Origin: Betaproteobacteria bacterium UBA2592
Lineage (GTDB): Bacteria; Pseudomonadota; Gammaproteobacteria; Burkholderiales; Rhodocyclaceae
Direction of reading: 5' to 3'
NCBI GenBank assembly: GCA_002340095.1
Contig: DDKS01000026.1
Coordinates: 587 to 39,019, forward strand
DNA: 38,433 nucleotides
The translations under genes were made by a program, and so were the position numbers. Positions 32,987 to 38,433 of this stretch are shown in pieces. Numbering within the stretch: position 1 is the stretch's first letter; every line of letters begins with the position of its first letter. Under the pieces are notes generated by a model. The model ran no database searches. It was not told the DNA's origin and saw only the letters and a list, made by a program, of their open reading frames with translations.

Positions 32987-33730
32987 TCAGGAACTTCCCG
33001 GCGCCGCCTCACTCTCATGCAGCAGATGGTGGTTTGCGCCGTCTCCCGCTTCACCTCCCTGAGCGGGTGCCTTAACCCCATTAAGGCTTTTAGCCCCCGG
33101 GTCCTTGCGGACCGGGGGCTTTTTTCTGGGCGGCACGGGAATGTCCAGCCACCGGCCCAGCACATCCTCGCAGGCTTCGACTCCGGTCTTCTTGAGACTG
33201 GAAAACAATTGCACCGAACAGCGCCCCCCCCACTCGGACATGGCCTGCTTCACCTGGCGCAGCACGCGGGTCTGCTCCTGGCGCGAAAGCTTGTCCGCCT
33301 TGGAGAGCAACACATGCACCGGCCGACCGGTCGGCAAGAACCAGTCCAACATGCGCCGGTCCAGGTCCGTGAGCGGATGGCGCGCATCCATGATCATCAC
33401 CAGGCCCACGAGCGGCTCCCGCTTCTGCAGATAGGGGCCGAGCAGTCCTTCCCACTGGCTGCGGATGGACTCGGGAGCCTTGGCGAAACCGTAGCCCGGC
33501 AAATCCACCAGATACTTGCCCGGTCTGACAATGAAGTAGTTGAGATGCTGGGTACGCCCGGGCGTCTTGCTGACATGGGCCAGACGCACCCGCCCGGCCA
33601 GCGTGTTGATGGCGGAGGACTTTCCGGCATTGGAGCGGCCCACGAAGGCGACTTCGGCCACCGAGTCCAGGGGCAGGTCACGCAGGTGGGCGACCGTGGT
33701 GAGAAACTCGGCCTGCTGCAGAAGGGGCAT
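32987..33730 (-). CDS. engB: ribosome biogenesis GTPase EngB/YsxC
   Basis: Small GTPase needed for 50S ribosome assembly, 247 residues. G1 GRSNAGKSSAIN (about 31), G3 DLPGYGFAK (about 76) and G4 LSKADKLSR (about 142) are all present. The core ends near residue 198; a basic, low-complexity tail of about 50 residues follows (PRKKPPVRKDPGAK...), which is unusual in length. The DNA coding for this tail forms terminator-like hairpins on the opposite strand. GGAG precedes the ATG. It is divergent from cytochrome c4. Confidence 0.95.
   Translation of the reverse strand: MPLLQQAEFLTTVAHLRDLPLDSVAEVAFVGRSNAGKSSAINTLAGRVRLAHVSKTPGRTQHLNYFIVRPGKYLVDLPGYGFAKAPESIRSQWEGLLGPYLQKREPLVGLVMIMDARHPLTDLDRRMLDWFLPTGRPVHVLLSKADKLSRQEQTRVLRQVKQAMSEWGGRCSVQLFSSLKKTGVEACEDVLGRWLDIPVPPRKKPPVRKDPGAKSLNGVKAPAQGGEAGDGANHHLLHESEAAPGSS
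33045..33125 (+). terminator. tandem plus-strand hairpins with T-tracts inside the engB 3' end
   Basis: Read on the plus strand, antisense to the engB tail: hairpin 1 CCCGCT/AGCGGG (33045-33067) with a CCTCCC-containing loop; hairpin 2 GCCTTAA/TTAAGGC (33069-33087) with loop CCCCA, followed by TTTT; hairpin 3 at 33092-33120, 12 base pairs with one bulged G and loop TTGC, followed by six T. The last two look like intrinsic terminators for a plus-strand transcript, although no plus-strand gene leads into them and I see no convincing promoter at 32936-33040. They could end an antisense or small RNA. Confidence 0.55.
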
Positions 33731-33774
33731 GAAAACTCCGTATCCTTGAAGGACAGTACATAATCGATCGAGTT

Positions 33775-33787
33775 GTTATAGAATAAC
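33775..33787 (+). repeat. inverted repeat in the engB / cytochrome c4 divergent promoter region
   Basis: GTTAT-AGA-ATAAC in the 119-base AT-richer gap between engB and cytochrome c4. It could be a regulator site or part of promoter elements; it does not fit the FNR, CRP or Fur consensus well. Confidence 0.35.
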
Positions 33788-33849
33788 AGGTTTGTAAATA
33801 TCGACACTTGGCAGGCTTACTCGCCTCTCTCGCGTAAAGGAGTTTGGAC

Positions 33850-34485
33850 ATGATTCGCACCATGGCGCTGGCAGCACTTCTTGTAGCCGGTTTCACCGCA
33901 AATGCAGCAGAAGACGCCAAACCCAAGGCTGATCCGGCCAAGGGCAAGGTGGTTGCCGAGACCATCTGTGTAGCCTGCCATGGCGCCGACGGCAACAGCA
34001 TGAGCCCCGCCAACCCCCATCTGGCCGGCCAGGTTCAGGACTATATCTACAAGCAGCTGGTCAATTTCAAAGCCGTAGACGGCAAGCCCGCCGCCCGCAA
34101 CAACGCCATCATGGCCGGCATGGTCGCCGCCCTGAGCGACGAAGACATGAAGAACGTGGCTGCCTGGTACGCCCAGCAGACCCTGAAGCCCGCCGTCGCC
34201 ACCCAGGAAACCCTGGTGGCCCGCGGCAAGCAGTTGTGGCGCGCCGGCGATGCCGCCAAAGGCATTCCCGCCTGTGCCGCCTGCCATGGTCCCGCCGGCA
34301 AAGGCCTGCCCGCCCAGTATCCCCGCCTGGCCGGCCAGTTCCCCGAGTACACCGAGGCCCAGCTCAAGAGCTTCCGCTCCGGTGAGCGCGCCAACGATCC
34401 CGAGCGCATGATGCGCGACATCGCCGACAAGCTCTCCGACAACGACATCAAGGCCGTGTCCGAATACGCAGCCGGTCTGCGCTGA
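33850..34485 (+). CDS. di-haem cytochrome c4
   Basis: Periplasmic electron carrier of 211 residues with a signal peptide (about 1-19, FTANA-AE) and two similar cytochrome c domains, each with CxxCH: CVACH at about 40-44 and CAACH at about 142-146. Repeated HLAGQ/RLAGQ and NDPERMMRDIADKLSDND (axial Met) match cytochrome c4, which passes electrons to terminal oxidases (cbb3-type in relatives). AAGGAG lies seven bases before the ATG at 33850. The divergent engB neighbour is typical of betaproteobacteria. It ends in a strong terminator. Confidence 0.95.
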   Translation: MIRTMALAALLVAGFTANAAEDAKPKADPAKGKVVAETICVACHGADGNSMSPANPHLAGQVQDYIYKQLVNFKAVDGKPAARNNAIMAGMVAALSDEDMKNVAAWYAQQTLKPAVATQETLVARGKQLWRAGDAAKGIPACAACHGPAGKGLPAQYPRLAGQFPEYTEAQLKSFRSGERANDPERMMRDIADKLSDNDIKAVSEYAAGLR

Positions 34486-34506
34486 GCATTCCTGCCCCAG
34501 CCTGGA

Positions 34507-34532
34507 AAAACCCGCCGACCGGCGGGTTTTTT
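34507..34532 (+). terminator. intrinsic terminator of cytochrome c4
   Basis: Ten-base-pair stem AAAACCCGCC/GGCGGGTTTT with loop GACC and trailing T (six T in all), 22 bases after the stop. Confidence 0.85.
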
Positions 34533-34609
34533 CATTCCCGGCCCGGATATTGCGCATCCCTCCGCCGGGCAATTAGACTCCCGCTCAAGAACCACTGGAG
34601 GAAGACAAC

Positions 34610-35041
34610 ATGCAGACCCTCAAGCAACTTCTGGATCAGAACAAACGTGAGCCCGTCGTCGTCTCCCCCCGGGACACGGTCTATCACGCCCTGGAAGTGA
34701 TGGCAGCTCACGACGTGGGCGCCGTACTGGTCATGGACGGGGAAAGACTGGTGGGCATCTTCTCCGAGCGGGATTACGCCCGGAAGGTGATCCTGAGCGG
34801 GCGCAATTCCCGGGACACCCTGATCGAAGCGGTCATGACGGCAAAGGTGGCCTACGCCACCCCGAGCCATTCCGTCGAGGAGTGCATGTCCCTGATGACC
34901 CAGCACCGCTTCCGCCACCTGCCGGTACTCGATGAGAACGAACAGGTTCTGGGGGTGGTGTCCATGGGGGATCTGGTCAAGGCCACCGTGAGCCACCAGG
35001 AATTCATCATCCGCCAGCTGGAACGCTACATCACCAGCTGA
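34610..35041 (+). CDS. CBS-domain pair protein
   Basis: Cytoplasmic protein of 143 residues made of two CBS domains (about 8-65 and 75-130), with GIFSERDYARKVILSGRNSRDTLIEAVMT and HRFRHLPVLDENEQVLGVVSMGDL. CBS pairs bind adenosine nucleotides such as AMP, ATP or SAM. Stand-alone pairs like this are widespread but their partners are mostly unknown. GGAGGAAGA precedes the ATG. It converges on the DUF455 gene with two bases between. Confidence 0.9.
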   Translation: MQTLKQLLDQNKREPVVVSPRDTVYHALEVMAAHDVGAVLVMDGERLVGIFSERDYARKVILSGRNSRDTLIEAVMTAKVAYATPSHSVEECMSLMTQHRFRHLPVLDENEQVLGVVSMGDLVKATVSHQEFIIRQLERYITS

Positions 35042-35043
35042 AG

Positions 35044-35838
35044 CTAGTCGAAACGCGCCAGCTCCGCCTCCGAAAAGCCCGCCGCCCGGCGGGCTTCCTC
35101 GTTGAAGGGGCGCCGGGGCCGGGGTGCGTCGTAATCGCGCAGCAGGGCCTGGAAGGTCGCCTCCGGCTCCAGCCCCCGTTCGGCACAGAGTCGCCGAAAC
35201 CAGAGGTCTCCGAGGGCCACATGCCCCACCTCTTCCGCCAGGATGATCTTCAGGATATCCACCGCCCGCCGGTCGCCAATACCCTGGAACTTGCGCATGA
35301 TAGCCGGCGTGGCATCCAGCCCGCGAGCCTCGAACAGACGCGGCACCAGCGCCATGCGCACCAGGGGATCATGGGCAGTGCGCAGGGCCATTTCCCAGAG
35401 TCCGTCATGGGCCGGCAGGTCTCCATAGCGACACTGGCAGCTCGTTTCCATATGCCCGCACACCATCTCGAAATGGCAGGCCTCTTCGGCGGCCACCTGC
35501 AGCCAGCCGGCATGAAAGGCTTCGGGCTGCCCGGGAAAACGCAGGATGGCATCCAGCGCCAGGTTGATGGCATTGAATTCGATGTGGGCAATCGCATGCA
35601 ACAGGGCTGCCCGGCCCTCGCGGGTGGCGACGCTGCGGAAATGCACCTCCCGGGGCGGGACCAGGAGCGGCCGTTCCGGACGCCCGGGAACCGGGCCCGG
35701 GTCCCCTCCGGGCGGCCCCAGTGCCACCTGCCCCTGGCGCCAGCGTTCGTGCAGCACCTTGACCGCACCGGACTTCCGCCAGGGATCACACTCCCGGAAG
35801 CACTCCAGCACCGCCTCGAACAAGTTTGCCTGCGTCAT
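35044..35838 (-). CDS. DUF455 family ferritin-like protein
   Basis: Ferritin-like helical protein of 264 residues. Metal-binding patterns are visible: HIEFNAINLALDAI, EEACHFEMV and EEVGHVALGD, which would give a di-iron site like that of rubrerythrin or MiaE relatives. The family is DUF455 and its reaction is unknown. The start MTQANLFEAVLECF at 35838 fits the family; the frame extends 53 codons upstream but into the divergent promoter region, and GGGGGCGGG precedes 35838. It is divergent from the second HDOD gene. Confidence 0.86.
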   Translation of the reverse strand: MTQANLFEAVLECFRECDPWRKSGAVKVLHERWRQGQVALGPPGGDPGPVPGRPERPLLVPPREVHFRSVATREGRAALLHAIAHIEFNAINLALDAILRFPGQPEAFHAGWLQVAAEEACHFEMVCGHMETSCQCRYGDLPAHDGLWEMALRTAHDPLVRMALVPRLFEARGLDATPAIMRKFQGIGDRRAVDILKIILAEEVGHVALGDLWFRRLCAERGLEPEATFQALLRDYDAPRPRRPFNEEARRAAGFSEAELARFD

Positions 35839-35908
35839 CCCGCCCCCGTTGCAAAAGGGGAGAAGTTTACCGCTTGCCGTGAATCCGCCCCAAACGTAAG
35901 CTATCCCC

Positions 35909-36760
35909 ATGACCAGCACCGAAACCACCCACCTGCTCCACTTCCGCATTCTGGAAGACATCGCCCGGGATCTTTCCGGCGAGATGAACTTTCCCACCTA
36001 TCTGGACGCCAGCATGACCGTGCGCAATGCGCTCAAGGATCCGCTGGTCTCCGTGGAAAAAGTGGCCCAGGTCATCAGCGTCGAGCCCCTGATTGCTGCC
36101 AAGTTGCTGCGGCTGGCGAACTCCACCGCCTACAATCCGGCGGGCAGGTACATTGCCGACATCCGCCAGGCCATCCAGCGGGTAGGCTTTGAGACCGTAC
36201 GCACCACGGCCATGAGCGTGGCCATGGAACAGATGTTGCGCTCGAAGAACCTGGCCGACTTCGAGGACATTGGCCGCCTCACCTGGGAACACTCCCTCCA
36301 GGTCGCCGCCATTGCCCGGGTCCTGGCCCGCCGCATCGGTCGCGCCAACCCCGAGGATGCGATGCTGGCCGGCATGGTGCACGACATCGGCATCTTCTAC
36401 CTGCTCTACCGGGCGGCGGAGTACCCGGAATACAAGGACAACCGGGAGGACCTGATCAGCCTGATCATCGGCTGGCATGAAAGCATCGGCGAAAGCCTGC
36501 TCGCCGCGCTGGGCATTCCGGACCACATCATCCATGCCATCCGCGAGCACGACCAGCTCAAGCATGTGGATACGCCCAGCAGCCTCGCCGACATTCTTTA
36601 CTTCGCCAACCTGCTGGCAGGCGGCAATTACGAATGGCTCGGGTGCGACGCTGGAGTCGCCCACACGGAACAGGCCGCCGCAGACCGGGCCCGCTTCGCC
36701 GACCTGCTCGATGAAGCCTGGGACGACATCCGGGAGATCCAGGCAGCCCTGAGCAGCTAA
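35909..36760 (+). CDS. HDOD-domain protein (second copy)
   Basis: Signalling protein of 283 residues with an HDOD domain at about 20-230: FPTYLDASMTVRNALKDPLVSVEKVAQVI, AAKLLRLANSTAYNPAG, AIQRVGFETVRTTAMSVAMEQ and MLAGMVHDIGIFYLLYR. The His-Asp pair is kept. It is not closely similar to the HDOD protein at 30-31 kb, so not a recent duplicate. No ribosome site is visible before the ATG at 35909. Role unknown. Confidence 0.87.
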   Translation: MTSTETTHLLHFRILEDIARDLSGEMNFPTYLDASMTVRNALKDPLVSVEKVAQVISVEPLIAAKLLRLANSTAYNPAGRYIADIRQAIQRVGFETVRTTAMSVAMEQMLRSKNLADFEDIGRLTWEHSLQVAAIARVLARRIGRANPEDAMLAGMVHDIGIFYLLYRAAEYPEYKDNREDLISLIIGWHESIGESLLAALGIPDHIIHAIREHDQLKHVDTPSSLADILYFANLLAGGNYEWLGCDAGVAHTEQAAADRARFADLLDEAWDDIREIQAALSS

Positions 36761-36827
36761 CCCCTCAAGCCGGGGGAATCTTTCCTGGACGAGGACATCC
36801 AACCGGAACCCTCCCTCGCAAACGCCC

Positions 36828-37751
36828 ATGCCAGTCAGACACTTTCTCCCGGCCGACATTCCTGCCAGCGAGATCACCCCCGAATCCACCTACCGCCAGC
36901 GCCGGATCTTGCTCAAGGCGGCGGGAGGGCTGTTGCTGGCCTCGGCCCTTCCGGCCCGGGCACTGCCGCCCTTCAAGCCGGGGACACCCATGCCGGACGA
37001 ACCGCTTACCCCGCTCGACACCCTGGTCAACTACAGCAACTTCTACGAATTCGGCCCCCATAAGGACAGCGCCGCCCGCAACAGCCACAGCCTCAAAACC
37101 CGCCCCTGGACCGTGGAAGTGGATGGTGAGGTACTGAACCCCCGCCGTTTCGACATGGACGAGCTGCTGCGCCTCGCCCCCCTGGAAGAACGCATCTATC
37201 GCCTGCGCTGTGTGGAAGGCTGGAGCGCCGTGGTGCCCTGGCTCGGCTTTCCCCTGGGTGAGCTGCTCCGCCGGGTACAACCCACGGGCAAGGCCAAGTT
37301 CGTGGAATTCTGGAGCCTTGCCGACCCGGAGCAGATGCCGGCGGTGCGCTTCCCCACCCTGAACTGGCCCTACCGGGAAGCCCTGCGCCTGGACGAGGCC
37401 ATGCATCCCCTGACCCTTCTCGCCGTCGGCCTGTACGGCCAAGTGCTGCCCAATGCGAATGGCGCCCCGCTACGCCTGGTGGTGCCCTGGAAGTACGGCT
37501 TCAAGAGCGGCAAATCCATCGTCCGCATCCGCCTCGTGGAACAGCAACCCCGTACCTCCTGGATGCAAGCCGCGCCCCGGGAATACGGCTTCTACGCCAA
37601 CGTGAATCCAGATGTACCCCATCCCCGCTGGAGCCAGGCCAAGGAACGCCGCCTCGGCGAATTCTTCCGCCGCCCCACCCTGCCCTTCAACGGCTATGCC
37701 GAACAAGTCGCATCCCTTTACAGCGGCATGGATCTGCGCCGGAATTTCTAG
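36828..37751 (+). CDS. msrP: methionine sulfoxide reductase MsrP (molybdoenzyme catalytic subunit)
   Basis: Periplasmic molybdopterin enzyme that reduces methionine sulfoxide in envelope proteins, 307 residues. A twin-arginine signal (YRQRRILLKAAGG, Arg25-Arg26) exports it folded. The sulfite-oxidase-type domain has RLRCVEGWSAVVPW with the molybdenum ligand Cys128 and PLRLVVPWKYGFKSGKSI. Electrons come from the quinone pool through MsrQ, encoded two bases downstream. A short CCCC/GGGG hairpin (36763-36778) separates it from the HDOD gene. Confidence 0.96.
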   Translation: MPVRHFLPADIPASEITPESTYRQRRILLKAAGGLLLASALPARALPPFKPGTPMPDEPLTPLDTLVNYSNFYEFGPHKDSAARNSHSLKTRPWTVEVDGEVLNPRRFDMDELLRLAPLEERIYRLRCVEGWSAVVPWLGFPLGELLRRVQPTGKAKFVEFWSLADPEQMPAVRFPTLNWPYREALRLDEAMHPLTLLAVGLYGQVLPNANGAPLRLVVPWKYGFKSGKSIVRIRLVEQQPRTSWMQAAPREYGFYANVNPDVPHPRWSQAKERRLGEFFRRPTLPFNGYAEQVASLYSGMDLRRNF

Positions 37752-37753
37752 CC

Positions 37754-38416
37754 ATGAAAAACACCCCCTGGACCCCCAGCCCCGCCCAGCTTCTCTTGAT
37801 CAAACTGGGCATGGTCGGCCTCTGCCTCCTGCCCCTGGCGCCCCTGTTCGGTGATCTGGGCCCGAATCCGCCCGAGTTCGTCAGTCGTCACACGGGCACC
37901 TGGACCTTCAATCTGCTACTGCTCACCCTGCTGGTCAGCCCGCTACGGGCCTGGACAGGCCTGCACTGGCTCCTGCGCTTGCGGCGCAGCCTGGGACTGC
38001 TCACCTTTTTCTACGCCCTGCTCCACTTCGCCGCCTTCGCCCTGTTCGAGCACGAACTGGAAGTCCGGGCCATGGCCGCCGACATCCTGGAGCGCCCCTT
38101 CATTGCCGTGGGCTTCGTCGCCTTCCTGCTGCTGATCCCCCTGGCCCTCACCTCCAGCAACCGGGCCATCGCCCGCCTGGGGGGCCGGCGCTGGCAGGAG
38201 TTGCACCGCAGCATCTACCTGATCGGCATCCTCTCCGCCCTGCACTACCTCTGGCTCACCAAGATCACCGCCTATTACTACCCCCTGACTTACAGCATCC
38301 TGCTGGCGCTCTTGCTGGCTTGGCGGGTGGGGGAAAGGCTGAAGAAGGCCAGCAGCCCGGCCCCGGGCTTCCGGGGCGGAGCTCAGACCATCCGGTTTTT
38401 CAAGGAAAAACCTTAG
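37754..38416 (+). CDS. msrQ: MsrQ, haem-binding membrane subunit of the MsrPQ system
   Basis: Inner-membrane b-type cytochrome that passes quinol electrons to MsrP, 220 residues with about six membrane segments. Typical ferric-reductase-like haem ligands are in YALLHFAAF and YLIGILSALHYLWL; RRSLGLLTFFYALLHF and WQELHRSIYLIG are characteristic MsrQ blocks. Length is normal, so the gene is complete at the right edge. Only 17 bases remain after it, with no feature visible. Confidence 0.95.
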   Translation: MKNTPWTPSPAQLLLIKLGMVGLCLLPLAPLFGDLGPNPPEFVSRHTGTWTFNLLLLTLLVSPLRAWTGLHWLLRLRRSLGLLTFFYALLHFAAFALFEHELEVRAMAADILERPFIAVGFVAFLLLIPLALTSSNRAIARLGGRRWQELHRSIYLIGILSALHYLWLTKITAYYYPLTYSILLALLLAWRVGERLKKASSPAPGFRGGAQTIRFFKEKP

Positions 38417-38433
38417 AGGGTGTTTACAAAATA

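Noticed and set aside
33775..33787. FNR or CRP operator before cytochrome c4
   Set aside because: GTTAT-N3-ATAAC does not match TTGAT-N4-ATCAA or TGTGA-N6-TCACA.

Overview
The window is GC-rich, almost fully coding chromosomal DNA from a betaproteobacterium, most likely of the Rhodocyclaceae/Azonexaceae type (Azospira- or Dechloromonas-like). This rests on gene content and order: purM divergent from hda, then HAD phosphatase-pcnB-folK-panBCD, fmdB-DUF502-aspS, a CNP1-like gene next to rppH, cytochrome c4 next to engB, and msrPQ. The genus is an inference. I see no tRNA, rRNA, CRISPR array, insertion sequence or phage gene, so this is core chromosome with a few accessory insertions.

Layout. 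1-5.7 kb (minus strand): purM, an RlpA-like gene, a membrane fusion protein and an RND efflux pump that runs off the left edge. 5.8-12.7 kb (plus): hda, a SerB-like HAD phosphatase, pcnB, folK, a small DUF486 membrane protein, a soluble CZB-domain chemoreceptor, then panB, panC and panD (pantothenate synthesis). 12.7-13.2 kb is the only long gap; it holds the panD terminator, a strong minus-strand small-RNA candidate and an AT-rich stretch. 13.2-18.3 kb: an OsmC protein, coq7, a DUF3617 protein, a CNP1-like protein, rppH, proS and a lytic transglycosylase. 18.3-24.5 kb: ffh, a YpjD/CcsA-like protein and the type IV pilus genes pilB-pilC-pilD. 24.5-28.8 kb: fmdB-type zinc ribbon, DUF502 membrane protein, aspS, a secreted RNase Sa-like ribonuclease with its barstar inhibitor, nudB and, on the other strand, a cysteine-rich CWC protein. 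28.8-38.4 kb: an Hsp20 chaperone behind a sigma-32-type promoter, argB, an HDOD protein, a pyrimidine 5'-nucleotidase-like HAD enzyme, hemB, engB, cytochrome c4, a CBS-pair protein, a DUF455 ferritin-like protein, a second HDOD protein and the MsrP/MsrQ methionine sulfoxide repair pair.

How the genes work together. Cofactor and building-block synthesis dominates: purine (purM), folate (nudB and folK), pantothenate (panBCD), arginine (argB), haem (hemB) and ubiquinone (coq7). RNA metabolism (pcnB, rppH, a secreted RNase) and translation or targeting (proS, aspS, ffh, engB) make up much of the rest. Envelope functions include the efflux pump, RlpA-like protein, lytic transglycosylase, pilus assembly and MsrPQ. 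The accessory points of most interest are the small-RNA candidate at 12.8-12.9 kb with two anti-Shine-Dalgarno-like CU-rich stretches, the terminator-like hairpin series inside the 3' end of engB on the opposite strand, the RNase-barstar pair between aspS and nudB, and the DUF486/CZB insertion between folK and panB. Coordinates marked as start choices differ from the longest open frame in several genes (purM, hda, coq7, panB, panD, proS, argB, DUF455), because the long antisense-rich frames of this GC-rich DNA extend far upstream.
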